From Acidimicrobiia bacterium (GTDB lineage Bacteria > Actinomycetota > Acidimicrobiia > IMCC26256 > PALSA-555), in the NCBI GenBank assembly GCA_022865365.1, contig JALHSW010000619.1:1-25830 (forward strand): DNA of 25,830 nucleotides. The letters are read 5' to 3'. Shown here one piece after another: positions 14,820-22,878 of the stretch. A model generated the notes under the pieces. It ran no database searches. It saw nothing but the letters and a program-made list of their open reading frames with translations, and was not told the DNA's origin. The position numbers were made by a program, and so were the translations under genes. Every line of letters starts with the position of its first letter. The first letter of the stretch is position 1.

Positions 14820-15722
14820 CCGCAGGCCCAGGTACTGGTACCACCGCTGCTTCGAGCGGTCGGTGAGCTCCACGAGCCCACCGCGCGGCGGCCAGCTCAC
14901 CAGGACGCCGGCATCTTCGAGGAACGCTCCGACATCGGCATGGGGCCGCGTCGAGAAAGCCAGCCAGAGGCTGACGCTGAGCCGCGCCTCGCCTGGCTTT
15001 CGCTCGACCCGCCAGCGCGCCTCCAGAAGCGGACCGATGGCCGCGAGCGCCTCGTCGTGGCCCCGACCCACCGGCGTTCGACAGACGTCGACAATCACCA
15101 CGTCGCGCACCCGACGGGCGAGCAGCCGGGGCTCGGTCATCGCGGGTTTGGCAATACCGATCGCGAAGTCCTGCGAGCGCAGCAGCCTTGCGATCGGACC
15201 GATCACGTCGTGGGACGCAAGCGACGACGGTTTGGTTCCGCGGAGTACGACGCTGCGCCACGGCGACGCGCCGAGCGGAGCGAGCAGCTCGGCGTCGCGC
15301 TCCACACGCTCGTGCTGCCACGATTCGAGGACGCTTGATACGCGCGGTCGCCGGTCGAGACAGACGGCCCCATCGCGGAGCTCCGGCACCCAGCGCCGGA
15401 TCGACGCGGCGGGCAGCGGGTCGACCGCGAAGACGCGACTGCGAACCCGATCGATCGAGACCACGATCGACGGGTTCTTCGCGGTCTTCCGGGCACGTGC
15501 CCGCCCGACGAGGGCGACGCCAACGTCGAGTTCGGACAGGTAGAACCACACCCGGTCGCCCCCGACGACGTCGACCAGTGGGCCGCGGACGTCGAACGTG
15601 ACCCGGTCGAGTCGACCCCCGAGCACCGCGACCCTGAGCGCGTCGAACGTCTGATCGATCGCGCGCCCTGACCGGTCCGCAAAGCGCAACCGACGCGACA
15701 CCGGCACGAGCCACTCAGTCAC
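14817..15722 (-). CDS. Unrecognised 301-residue protein
   Basis: I do not recognise this protein. From GTG 15722 it reads VTEWLVPVSRRLRFADRSGR. Residues about 50-95 (GPLVDVVGGDRVWFYLSELD followed by VGVALVGRARARK) look like a beta-rich PUA/EVE-like small domain, judged only by the GDxVWFYL pattern. The rest has no catalytic motif I can name, no membrane segment and no signal peptide; it ends KQRWYQYLGLR. A weak -10 (CAGACT) lies 6 nt before the GTG. It is downstream of ipdF on the same strand with a 55-base gap, and converges on the SDR gene. The long consistent frame with actinobacterial codon use supports a real gene; an upstream in-frame ATG at 15770 gives a low-complexity extension and is rejected. 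Confidence 0.72.
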   Translation of the reverse strand: MTEWLVPVSRRLRFADRSGRAIDQTFDALRVAVLGGRLDRVTFDVRGPLVDVVGGDRVWFYLSELDVGVALVGRARARKTAKNPSIVVSIDRVRSRVFAVDPLPAASIRRWVPELRDGAVCLDRRPRVSSVLESWQHERVERDAELLAPLGASPWRSVVLRGTKPSSLASHDVIGPIARLLRSQDFAIGIAKPAMTEPRLLARRVRDVVIVDVCRTPVGRGHDEALAAIGPLLEARWRVERKPGEARLSVSLWLAFSTRPHADVGAFLEDAGVLVSWPPRGGLVELTDRSKQRWYQYLGLR

Positions 15723-15777
15723 GGCACCAGTCTGACCCGTCGCTGCCGCAGCAGGCGCGCATGCGCGCATGTCGTGG

Positions 15778-16569
15778 TCACGGGTGTTGGCTGCTGACCG
15801 ACACGATCTCGCCCGTCATGTACGACGAGTAATCGCTCGCGAGGAAGAGGATCACGTTGGCGATCTCCCACGGCTCGGCGGCTCGACCGAATGCCTCGCG
15901 TTCGGTGAGCTCGGCGAGCAGGTCGTCGCTCGTGACCTTGGCGAGGAAGGGATGCATCGCGAGGCTGGGCGCGACCGCGTTCACGCGAATCCCCTGTGGT
16001 GCGGCTTCCATCGCAGCACACCGCGTGAGCGCCATCACACCGGCCTTCGCCGCCGCGTAGTGGGCCTGACCGACCTGTGCGCGCCAGCCGAGGACCGACG
16101 CGTTGTTCACGATCACGCCGTGACCCTGGCTCGTCATCTGCCGCAGCGCAGCGCGCGTGCACCGGAAGGTGCCGGTGAGCGTGACGTCGAGCACGACGCC
16201 CCACTCGTCGTCGGTCATGTCCACGAGGTTCGCGGTGCCACCCAGACCGGCGTTGTTGACCATGACGTCGATCGCGCCGTGTTCGGCGACCACCGCCGCG
16301 ATCAACGCCTGCACGTCGTCCTCACGGGTCACGTCGCAGACCACGACCAGCGGGCGAGCACCGGCGACCTCCGCGAGCTGGTCGGCCGCGTCGCCGAGTC
16401 GTCGTTCGTGATGATCGCTCACCGCTACGACGGCACCCTCCTCGACCGCCCGCCGTGCCGTGGCGAAGCCGATGCCGGTGCCTGCGGCGGCAGTGACCAC
16501 GACGATCTTGCCGGCCAGGAGACCGTGGGGCACCTGTTCGGACTTGGGTTCGGAGGGCGTGCTCGTCAT
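15778..16569 (-). CDS. ipdF: IpdF, steroid ring C/D short-chain dehydrogenase
   Basis: A 263-residue SDR that matches IpdF (Rv3559c) as I recall it, including the unusual cofactor motif TAAAGTGIG (residues 26-34), SDHHERRLG, NNAG (105-108), NNASVLGWRAQ with Ser158, Tyr171 and Lys175, and the ending FLASDYSSYMTGEIVSVSSQHP (20 or fewer residues at a time: FLASDYSSYMTGE, IVSVSSQHP). IpdF interconverts the C5 keto and hydroxyl groups in the HIP-CoA series before ring opening. The ATG at 16569 overlaps the fadE30 stop (ATGA), which fixes the start against one at 16590. The order fadE30-ipdF is the same as in M. tuberculosis. Confidence 0.93.
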   Translation of the reverse strand: MTSTPSEPKSEQVPHGLLAGKIVVVTAAAGTGIGFATARRAVEEGAVVAVSDHHERRLGDAADQLAEVAGARPLVVVCDVTREDDVQALIAAVVAEHGAIDVMVNNAGLGGTANLVDMTDDEWGVVLDVTLTGTFRCTRAALRQMTSQGHGVIVNNASVLGWRAQVGQAHYAAAKAGVMALTRCAAMEAAPQGIRVNAVAPSLAMHPFLAKVTSDDLLAELTEREAFGRAAEPWEIANVILFLASDYSSYMTGEIVSVSSQHP

Positions 16570-17819
16570 GAAGGCTCCCTGTCTCGCCACTTCGGCTCCT
16601 TGGGCAGGCCCAAGGCCCGTTCACCGATCACATTGCGCTGGATCTCGCTCGACCCGCCGTAGATCGTGTCGGCGCGCGAGTAGAGGAACTGGCGCTGTGC
16701 GGTGCTCAGATCGTAGGGAACACCATGAGTGACCTCGGCATCGCCGATCTCGGCTTCGGGGCCGAGCACCACGAGCGCGAGCTCGCCGAGCGCTTGATGA
16801 AGCGAGGACCAGTAGAGCTTGTGCACCGACGAGAGTGGCGTCATCTCGGCATGCTCGAGCGCGCTCATCGAGCGGAGAGCGTTGCAGCGCATGATCCGCA
16901 GCGAGATCCACGCGTCGGCCAATCGCTGGCGCAGCACCGGGTCGTCGGCGCGACCGCGCTGCTTCGCGCGCTCGATGATCGTGTGGAGCTCGTTCTCGAA
17001 GTCGAGCTGCTGCCCGAGCGTCGAGGCCCCCCGCTCGAACGCGAGGGTTCCCATCGCGACCTGCCAACCACCGTTCACCTCACCGACGACGTTCTTCTCC
17101 GCGGTGCGCGCGCCGTCGAAGAAGACCTCGTTGAACTCCGACGTGCCCGTGATCTGCGCGATCGGCCGGATCTCGATTCCGGGCTGGCGCATCTCGACGA
17201 GCAGATATGACAGACCCTTGTGCTTCGGCGCGTCTCGGTCGGTGCGGCACAGCACGAAGCACCAGTCGGCCCAGTGCGCGAGCGACGTCCACACCTTCTG
17301 ACCGTCGATCACCCACTCTCTGCTCTGGTCTCTTCCCTGGTCGGCGGCGCCGTCGGACGAGCCCGAGAACTCGGCGCGCGTCGCGACGTTCGCGAGGTCC
17401 GAGCCGGCGTTGGGCTCCGAGTAGCCCTGGCACCAGATCACCGTGCCGTCGAGGATCCCGGGCAGGAACCTCCGCTTCTGCTCGTCGCTCCCGAAGTGGA
17501 CGATCGTGGGGCCCAGGAGCCCTTCCCCCACGATGCCGACGCGACCGGGGCCGTGCGCCCGCGCGTACTCCTCGAAGAAGATCACCTGTCGGGTGAGCGA
17601 GAGCCCGCGCCCGCCGTACTCCTGGGGCCAGCCGATGCCGATCCATCCGGCCGCGCCCAGGGCGCGCTCCCAGGCGGAGCGCTCCTCGAAGAGCTCGGGC
17701 TCGTCGCCCGGCCTGCCGCGCCCGCGCACGACGGCAAACTCACCGGTCAGCTTGTCGATGAGCCACTCGCGGGCTTCCTGTCGGAACGCCTCGTCGTCGG
17801 CCGAAAAGTGCAGATCCAC
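16566..17819 (-). CDS. fadE30: Acyl-CoA dehydrogenase FadE30 (IpdE1-like)
   Basis: A 417-residue acyl-CoA dehydrogenase closely related to FadE30 (Rv3560c). Shared features are GWPQEYGGRGLS, WCQGYSEPNAGSDLANVATRA, the WVIDGQKVWTSLAHWADWCF block, FERGASTLGQQ and DTIYGGSSEIQRNVIGERALG. It is longer than the 385-residue M. tuberculosis protein, partly through an Asp/Ser-rich loop near residue 165 (GSSDGAADQGRDQSREW). In mycobacteria the enzyme works with a short partner (FadE33/IpdE2) on HIC/HIP-type CoA esters. No partner gene is adjacent here. The GTG at 17819 is 7 nt downstream of a TACGCT -10, suggesting a leaderless transcript. ipdF follows with a 4-base overlap. Confidence 0.92.
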   Translation of the reverse strand: MDLHFSADDEAFRQEAREWLIDKLTGEFAVVRGRGRPGDEPELFEERSAWERALGAAGWIGIGWPQEYGGRGLSLTRQVIFFEEYARAHGPGRVGIVGEGLLGPTIVHFGSDEQKRRFLPGILDGTVIWCQGYSEPNAGSDLANVATRAEFSGSSDGAADQGRDQSREWVIDGQKVWTSLAHWADWCFVLCRTDRDAPKHKGLSYLLVEMRQPGIEIRPIAQITGTSEFNEVFFDGARTAEKNVVGEVNGGWQVAMGTLAFERGASTLGQQLDFENELHTIIERAKQRGRADDPVLRQRLADAWISLRIMRCNALRSMSALEHAEMTPLSSVHKLYWSSLHQALGELALVVLGPEAEIGDAEVTHGVPYDLSTAQRQFLYSRADTIYGGSSEIQRNVIGERALGLPKEPKWRDREPS

Positions 17820-17826
17820 CAGCCGG

Positions 17827-17857
17827 AGCGTAACGGAGCCCAGCCATTCCCTACGAT
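17827..17857. promoter_or_regulatory. Back-to-back leaderless promoters of fadE30 and the MaoC gene
   Basis: The 44-base gap between divergent start codons contains TACGCT for fadE30 (minus, 17832-17827, 7 nt before GTG 17819) and TACGAT for the MaoC gene (plus, 17852-17857, 6 nt before ATG 17864). The 19 bases between the -10 boxes must serve both as -35 and regulatory region. No clear palindrome is seen in it. Confidence 0.6.
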
Positions 17858-17863
17858 GAGCCG

Positions 17864-18358
17864 ATGACTGTCGAACCGCCTTTCCCCGAGTTCACGAGCG
17901 CTCCCCGCGAGTTCACGAGCGCCGACGAGCTGCGGGGTGCGGTCGGCACGCACCTCGGGCACAGCGACTGGGTCGAGATCACCCAGGAGCGCATCAACCT
18001 GTTCGCCGAAGCGACGGGTGACCACCAGTGGATCCACGTCGATCCCGCGCGAGCCAAGGACGGACCGTTCGGAACGACGATCGCGCACGGGTACCTCACC
18101 CTCTCGATCACGAACCTCCTTCTTCCCGAGCTGCTGCGCGTCCCCGGCGCCTCGATGGGCGTAAACTACGGAGCGAACAAGGTTCGCTTCCCCGCACCGG
18201 TCCCCGTGGGGTCACGCATTCGCATGGCGTGCGAGATCATCGACGTCGCCGATGTCCCGGGCGGCGTGCAGGTGACGACCCGCAACACCGTCGAAGTCGA
18301 GGGTGGCGAGAAGCCCGCGTGCGTCATCGAGGCGATCAGTCGCTTCCTCTTCGATTGA
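17864..18358 (+). CDS. MaoC-type (R)-3-hydroxyacyl-CoA dehydratase, HtdZ-like
   Basis: A 164-residue hot-dog-fold hydratase 2 protein. The active-site segment FAEATGDHQWIHVDPARA carries the Asp and His of the R-specific hydratase motif; GPFGTTIAHGYLTLS and NYGANKVRFPAPVPVGSR follow. It closely resembles HtdZ (Rv0130). Such enzymes hydrate trans-2-enoyl-CoA or dehydrate (R)-3-hydroxyacyl-CoA. The N-terminus has a short repeat, FTSAPREFTSADEL, ahead of the family core; ATG 17864 is supported by the -10 at 17852-17857. Divergent from fadE30, so it might be co-expressed with the steroid genes, though its family is broader than steroid metabolism. An FAD oxidoreductase gene follows 19 bases later. 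Confidence 0.9.
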   Translation: MTVEPPFPEFTSAPREFTSADELRGAVGTHLGHSDWVEITQERINLFAEATGDHQWIHVDPARAKDGPFGTTIAHGYLTLSITNLLLPELLRVPGASMGVNYGANKVRFPAPVPVGSRIRMACEIIDVADVPGGVQVTTRNTVEVEGGEKPACVIEAISRFLFD

Positions 18359-18377
18359 GCTCCGAGTCGCAAGCCCC

Positions 18378-19625
18378 ATGAGTACGGACCGAACCGACGT
18401 GTGCATAGTAGGCGCCGGCCTCGCCGGGCTCGCGTGCGCGCGGTACCTCACGCGGAGCGGCATCGAGACGCTCATCCTCGAGGCATCCGATGGGGTGGGC
18501 GGTCGTATCCGCACCGATGTCATCGACGGCTTCCGCCTCGATCGCGGCTTCCAGGTGCTCCTCACGCAGTATCCGGAACCCCACCATCAACTCCGCATCG
18601 ACGATCTCGAGCTGTGTCGCTTCGAGCCGGGCGCGCTGGTGCGGGTCCGCGGGAAGTTCCATCATGTCTCCGACCCCCTGCGGCGCCCGACCACCATCTG
18701 GGACACGCTGCGCGCACCGGTCGGGACGATCGCCGACAAGGCGCGGCTCGCCGCCCTGATCCTCGACCTGCGACGCACGACGCCGCGCGAGCTGCTCCGT
18801 CGCCCCGACCGCAGCACGGCCGACGAGCTGCGGGCCCGCGGGTTCTCCGCCACGATGGTCGACACGTTTTGGCGTCCCCTGTTCGCAGGGATCCAGCTCG
18901 ATCCCGAGCTCGAGGTCTCGAGCCGTCGCTTCACCCTGATCCTCTCCATGCTTGCCGAAGGGGACGCCGCGGTCCCGGCCCAGGGCATGGGCGCGATCCC
19001 GGCGCAGATGGCGGCCGACCTCCCCCACGGCACCGTCACCCTCGATGCGCGCGTCGCGAGCATCGAGGGTGATGGCGTCGCGCTCACCGACGGGCGGCGC
19101 ATCACAGCCCGCGCGGTGATCGTGGCGACCGAGGGGCCCACGGCCGCTGAGCTCCTCGGCCTTCGCGACCCCGGATCTCGTCCCGTGTCGAACGTCCAGT
19201 TCGCCGCCGACGCGGCGCCGATCCCCGATCGGCTCGTCGTGCTCGACGGCGACGGGAGCGGGCCCGCATCGAACCTGGCGGTCATGACCAACATCGCGCC
19301 CGGGTACGCGCCGTCCGGACGCGCACTGATCTCGGTCGAGGTGCCCGGTCCTCTCGTTCCCGATGACGGCGACCTGCTCGACGCGGTCCGGACACAAGTC
19401 CGTGGCTGGTTCGGTGGCGCAGTCGATTCGTGGACCCACCTGCGAACACTCCGGATCGCGCACGGCCATCCCGACCAGCGACCCGGCTTCTCGCCCAAGC
19501 AAGCGATCCGCGTCGGCGACGGCCGCTACGTCTGTGGTGACCACCGCGACAACGCATCGATCCAGGGCGCGCTGTACTCGGGGCGGCGCGCTGCGAGCGT
19601 CGTTCTTGCCGATCTCTATCGCTAG
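18378..19625 (+). CDS. FAD-dependent amine oxidase / phytoene-desaturase-like oxidoreductase
   Basis: A 415-residue flavoprotein. The N-terminal dinucleotide fold CIVGAGLAGLACARYL (residues about 8-23) is followed by the Glu of LILEASDGVGGR, the GG-motif of the amine oxidase/phytoene desaturase superfamily. The C-terminal FAD contact is YVCGDHRDNASIQGALYSGR. ATG 18378 starts just before the family N-terminus; an upstream in-frame start at 18303 would overlap the MaoC gene and add low-complexity residues. No signal peptide. The 19-base gap suggests an operon with the MaoC gene. The substrate is unknown; carotenoid-type desaturation, amine or steroid oxidation are all possible. Confidence 0.87.
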   Translation: MSTDRTDVCIVGAGLAGLACARYLTRSGIETLILEASDGVGGRIRTDVIDGFRLDRGFQVLLTQYPEPHHQLRIDDLELCRFEPGALVRVRGKFHHVSDPLRRPTTIWDTLRAPVGTIADKARLAALILDLRRTTPRELLRRPDRSTADELRARGFSATMVDTFWRPLFAGIQLDPELEVSSRRFTLILSMLAEGDAAVPAQGMGAIPAQMAADLPHGTVTLDARVASIEGDGVALTDGRRITARAVIVATEGPTAAELLGLRDPGSRPVSNVQFAADAAPIPDRLVVLDGDGSGPASNLAVMTNIAPGYAPSGRALISVEVPGPLVPDDGDLLDAVRTQVRGWFGGAVDSWTHLRTLRIAHGHPDQRPGFSPKQAIRVGDGRYVCGDHRDNASIQGALYSGRRAASVVLADLYR

Positions 19626-19653
19626 CCCCGACGAGGTTCAGCCGCGACTCGCT

Positions 19654-21366
19654 TCAGCCCCCGGTGTTGACCCAGCGACGTAGCTCGGCGCGCACGGCAC
19701 GGCAGTCGGAGTCGGGCAGGTCGCGCCACTCGGGCAGCACGCTCGGCTCGAGGTCGGGTGCCTGCCAACCCGACGCAAGCGCGTTCACGCCCTCCCCGAG
19801 CGCGGCCCAGAACCCGGAACCATTGGGGACGCGGTCCGCGGCGAGGACCTGCTCGACATGGCGTGCCGTCGTGTCGTCGCCGAGCAGACCACCGTGGAAC
19901 GCGGGAACGACCTCGTGGTCGTACGCGATGTCGGTGGGAGCAGGCGCGGCGACGCCTGCGTCGAGGGGAAGCACCGCGAACGATCGCACGCCGCGCGGTG
20001 GACACGCGAGCAGCGCGCCGAGGGTCGGACCTTCGTCCACGATCGAGCGGAAGAGCGGCGTGTCGGCCGACACGTCGACCGGTCCGACCGTTCCGAGTGC
20101 GGCGGCGATGCCGCCCAACAGCGTTCCCGAGACGACACCCCAACCGTTCTCCCCGAGCGGCGGGTAGAACACGCGGCCCGGCGAGAGCAGGGGGCTGAGC
20201 AGCACGACCACGCCGACCGGGGCATTCGGCGTCGACGCCAGGTACGTCTGGGCGACGAGCGCCCCTTCGCTCTCGGCGACGATGCTCACCGGCTCGCCGG
20301 TCGTCGCATGGAAGGCCTCGACCTGTCGGCGCATTGCATGAGCAAGTGCGGGCAACGACTGGTGCGTGGCCGAACGGTCGTACGGCAACGGATCGCCGCG
20401 CTCGTCGAGCCCCTGGTAGGAGAAGCGCCGCAGCCGGTGCTGGCCACGCACCCACCGCCGCGTGACCCCCTCCCATTTGGAGTTGAAACCCTTCACCACG
20501 AGCACCGGCGACCCCGTGGCGTCGGTTGACACTCTCGGCAGCGGGGTGCGTCCAGCCTCGACCGCGACGGAGACCGCGAACCCGATGACGGTACCGACGA
20601 CGACGACGAGGAGCACGACCGCCAGCCCGGCGATCGCGAAGGGTCGGCGGCGCGGTACGACGGGTCGCCCGGCGAGGGCATGGACCCCCCGGAGCCGACA
20701 GGCCGCGATGCCCACGCCGGCGAGCGCCGCGACGAACGGCGCGAGCACTCGGGGAACGGCCGACAGCACCGCACCGGCGACGGTGAGGAGCGCGAACCCG
20801 AGGAGCACGGCCGTCACGCTTCGACGCGTAGGGGTCGCGCGCCACCAGTCGGTGGTCACCTCGCCTTGGTGCACGAGGAGCGCGACCATCACCAGCACCG
20901 GGACCGCGACGAAGAACAGCCACGAGAGCGACGTCACCGCCATCGCGAAGAGCAACACCGCGAACGGCGTGAGCACGAGCATCTCGAGCGCGGTGAACCG
21001 CACGGCGTGCCGAAGCTGGTTGCGGTTCGCCGGGGTCGCCACATCGCGGGGCCAGGCGGCTCGCACGAGCCACACATCGAGCACGGCGCGCCCGGCGAGC
21101 AGCGCAAGGGCGACGACGATGAACAGCTCCCACGACGGGTGGTACACGGAGAGCCAGCGGAGATCGTGGAAGACCCCGAAGGGGGCGGGTGCCGTCAGCT
21201 GCGGCGCCAACGGGACCGCAGACGCCGGACCGACAGAGACGACCAGCAGCGCCTCGAGCGCGGCGCCGACGGCCGTCGCGACAATTAGGAGTGGGTGGTC
21301 ACGGAGCCGGGGAGCAGGGACTCCCGGCGCGATTCCCATTGCGGCGCCCGATGCGACGTCCGGCAC
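19654..21366 (-). CDS. Multi-pass membrane protein with alpha/beta-hydrolase-like domain
   Basis: A 570-residue protein. The first half has about seven hydrophobic segments (for example HPLLIVATAVGAALEALLVV, WELFIVVALALLAGRAVLDV and IAGLAVVLLVVVVGTVIGFA). The second half starts near residue 290 (SPVLVVKGFNSKWEG) and resembles a lipase-type alpha/beta hydrolase: VSIVAESEGALVAQTY gives the nucleophile elbow with Ser, and DIAYDHEVVPAFHGG may give the acid and His. Start uncertain: GTG 21366 lies 11 bases after the preceding stop, while ATG 21339 would remove nine residues; neither has a clear ribosome-binding site. Role unknown. It converges with the FAD oxidoreductase. Confidence 0.75.
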   Translation of the reverse strand: MPDVASGAAMGIAPGVPAPRLRDHPLLIVATAVGAALEALLVVSVGPASAVPLAPQLTAPAPFGVFHDLRWLSVYHPSWELFIVVALALLAGRAVLDVWLVRAAWPRDVATPANRNQLRHAVRFTALEMLVLTPFAVLLFAMAVTSLSWLFFVAVPVLVMVALLVHQGEVTTDWWRATPTRRSVTAVLLGFALLTVAGAVLSAVPRVLAPFVAALAGVGIAACRLRGVHALAGRPVVPRRRPFAIAGLAVVLLVVVVGTVIGFAVSVAVEAGRTPLPRVSTDATGSPVLVVKGFNSKWEGVTRRWVRGQHRLRRFSYQGLDERGDPLPYDRSATHQSLPALAHAMRRQVEAFHATTGEPVSIVAESEGALVAQTYLASTPNAPVGVVVLLSPLLSPGRVFYPPLGENGWGVVSGTLLGGIAAALGTVGPVDVSADTPLFRSIVDEGPTLGALLACPPRGVRSFAVLPLDAGVAAPAPTDIAYDHEVVPAFHGGLLGDDTTARHVEQVLAADRVPNGSGFWAALGEGVNALASGWQAPDLEPSVLPEWRDLPDSDCRAVRAELRRWVNTGG

Positions 21367-21377
21367 GGGCGCTGACG

Positions 21378-21932
21378 TCAGCGGCGGCGCTTGGTGGCGG
21401 ACGAGCCCTTCTTGGGGCTCGGGCGCTTGGCCGCCGTGGTCTTCGTGGGCGAGCGCTTCCTGGTCGCAGCGCTCGCCCGCTTCGCGGGCGGGCGCTTCGC
21501 AGGAACGCGCTTGGTCGGCCGAGCCTCGATCGCGGCCGGCAGATCGCCCGCCTCCAGCTCGCCGCCGATCCGCAGCCCCATTCCGGTCCGCTGCGATATC
21601 AAGTTGTAGAGCCAGAGAATCCCGACGACGATCGCGGTGATGAACCCGGTGAACAACGCGCCGACGAGCAGGACGAGGATCCAGTCACCCAACGTCTCCG
21701 CATTGAAGCTATCGAACCCAACCTGGTCCATCATGCCTTCGACCGCGGCCGTCATCCCGTTGGCCAGGAGCCAAGGGACGAACGCGAGCACGTAGAAGAC
21801 GAGGAACAGCGCGCCGATCGCGGCTCCGAGCACCGTCGCCGAGGATCGGAGGTCGAACTCGCGTACGGTCTCGCCGCCGTCGCGCGTCGAGCTGCGCGTG
21901 ATCGTGTCGTTGATGGCGCGGCGGACGGGCAC
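21378..21932 (-). CDS. DUF3566-like two-helix membrane protein with histone-H1-like tail
   Basis: A 184-residue protein. Two hydrophobic segments (about residues 33-55, VLGAAIGALFLVFYVLAFVP, and 83-110, WILVLLVGALFTGFITAIVV) flank a loop, and the second is followed by LWLYNLISQRTGMGLRIGGEL, a pattern like the DUF3566 family. From about residue 135 the C-terminus is almost only Lys, Arg, Ala, Pro, Ser and Thr with AKRPPAKRAS-type repeats, like bacterial histone-H1-like proteins. The GTG at 21932 is 6 nt after TAGGCT (21944-21939), so a leaderless transcript is likely. It leads into the membrane hydrolase gene. Function unknown; the tail would be able to bind nucleic acid. Confidence 0.75.
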   Translation of the reverse strand: MPVRRAINDTITRSSTRDGGETVREFDLRSSATVLGAAIGALFLVFYVLAFVPWLLANGMTAAVEGMMDQVGFDSFNAETLGDWILVLLVGALFTGFITAIVVGILWLYNLISQRTGMGLRIGGELEAGDLPAAIEARPTKRVPAKRPPAKRASAATRKRSPTKTTAAKRPSPKKGSSATKRRR

Positions 21933-21938
21933 GTCGAC

Positions 21939-21944
21939 AGCCTA
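21939..21944 (-). promoter_or_regulatory. -10 box of the DUF3566-like gene
   Basis: Minus-strand TAGGCT lies 6 nt before GTG 21932, the leaderless spacing. Confidence 0.55.
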
Positions 21945-22057
21945 GACGGAGGTTCCGACCACGCTGTGCACGGGACTCACCGCGCCTTCTTCGCACCCTT
22001 CCTCCTGGGCTTCGCCTTGACGTCAGCGCATCCTTGCACCCAATCCGGTTGCGGGGT

Positions 22058-22113
22058 GAGATCGCCCGCCTGAGATCGCCCGCCTGAGATCGCCTGCCTG
22101 AGATCGCCGGCCT
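22058..22113. repeat. 14-bp tandem repeat, four copies
   Basis: Units 22058-22071, 22072-22085, 22086-22099 and 22100-22113 read GAGATCGCCCGCCT twice, then GAGATCGCCTGCCT and GAGATCGCCGGCCT. They begin 6 bases beyond the stop codon of the dienelactone-hydrolase-like gene, so they lie in its 3' untranslated region. Confidence 0.92.
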
Positions 22114-22119
22114 GGATCG

Positions 22120-22836
22120 TCAGGTGAGGTGGGCGTCGAGCCAGGTGAGGGTACAGGCCCAGGCGTCGGCTGCGGCCTCAGCGGCGAAGTCGTCGGGGCG
22201 CCGGTCGCAGTGGAAGCCGTGCTTCGCGCCGGCGTAGCGCACGACCTCGGCCGCAACGGGAGCTTCGCCGAGGCGCCCGCGCAGCGTCTCGACGTCCTCG
22301 ACGGAGATCGAGGCGTCCTCGTCGCCGAAGAGCCCGAGCCATGGCGTCTGAAGCGTCGGGACCTCGTCGATGAGCGCAGGGAACGGCAGCACGCCCGCGC
22401 TGACGATCCCGCCGCCGTAGAAGCCGACCCCGGCACCGAGCGCGCGTCGCGCCGACACGAGGAACGAGACGCGTCCACCGAAGCAGAACCCGACGATCGC
22501 GATGCGCCGGTCATCGAACCCGATGTCATGTAGGCGCGCGAGTGCGGCATCGACATCTATGAGCATCCCGTCGTCGCTCACACCTTCGAACAGCGGGATG
22601 ACTGCGCCGAAGTCGCCGTAGTCGGCCGTGCCACCCCCGGCGCGGTGGAACAACGCCGGCGCGATCGCGTGGTACCCCGCGGTCGCGAAGCGTCGTGTGA
22701 CATCTTGCATGTGCTCGTTGACACCGAATGCTTCCTGGATCACCACGACGGCCCCGCGCGCGTCGCCGTCTGGCGTCACCTCGAAGCACTCCATCGGACC
22801 GTCGGGTGTTGCCAGCGTCAGGGTCGATTCAGTCAT
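22120..22836 (-). CDS. Dienelactone hydrolase family protein
   Basis: A 238-residue alpha/beta hydrolase with the full DLH active site: Glu36 in VIQEAFGVN, nucleophile Cys118 in GFCFGGRVSF, Asp172 in LFGDEDASI and His206 in AKHGFHCD. Known members hydrolyse dienelactones from chloroaromatic degradation, but many actinobacterial paralogues have unknown ester or lactone substrates. ATG 22836 is preceded by AGGAGG at a normal distance, a strong ribosome-binding site, unlike most genes here. The upstream TAGGAT (22884-22879) is a likely -10. Divergent from the acyl-CoA synthetase gene. A lactone from steroid metabolism as substrate is possible but not shown. Confidence 0.9.
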   Translation of the reverse strand: MTESTLTLATPDGPMECFEVTPDGDARGAVVVIQEAFGVNEHMQDVTRRFATAGYHAIAPALFHRAGGGTADYGDFGAVIPLFEGVSDDGMLIDVDAALARLHDIGFDDRRIAIVGFCFGGRVSFLVSARRALGAGVGFYGGGIVSAGVLPFPALIDEVPTLQTPWLGLFGDEDASISVEDVETLRGRLGEAPVAAEVVRYAGAKHGFHCDRRPDDFAAEAAADAWACTLTWLDAHLT

Positions 22837-22878
22837 TCCCGCCTCCTGGTCTCGCGTCCCGCTCCCCCGTCGACGTCG

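Noticed and set aside
15755..15768. GCGCGCATGCGCGC palindrome between ipdF and the unknown gene
   Set aside because: A 14-base alternating purine-pyrimidine palindrome is expected by chance in such GC-rich DNA; no U-tract or promoter is attached.
21977..22046. Minus-strand frame ending ADVKAKPRRKGAKKAR, a basic tail like that of the DUF3566-like protein
   Set aside because: It has no credible start, and its frame upstream runs into the 14-bp repeats and is not that of the DLH-like gene. It may be a gene relic, but evidence is too thin to call.
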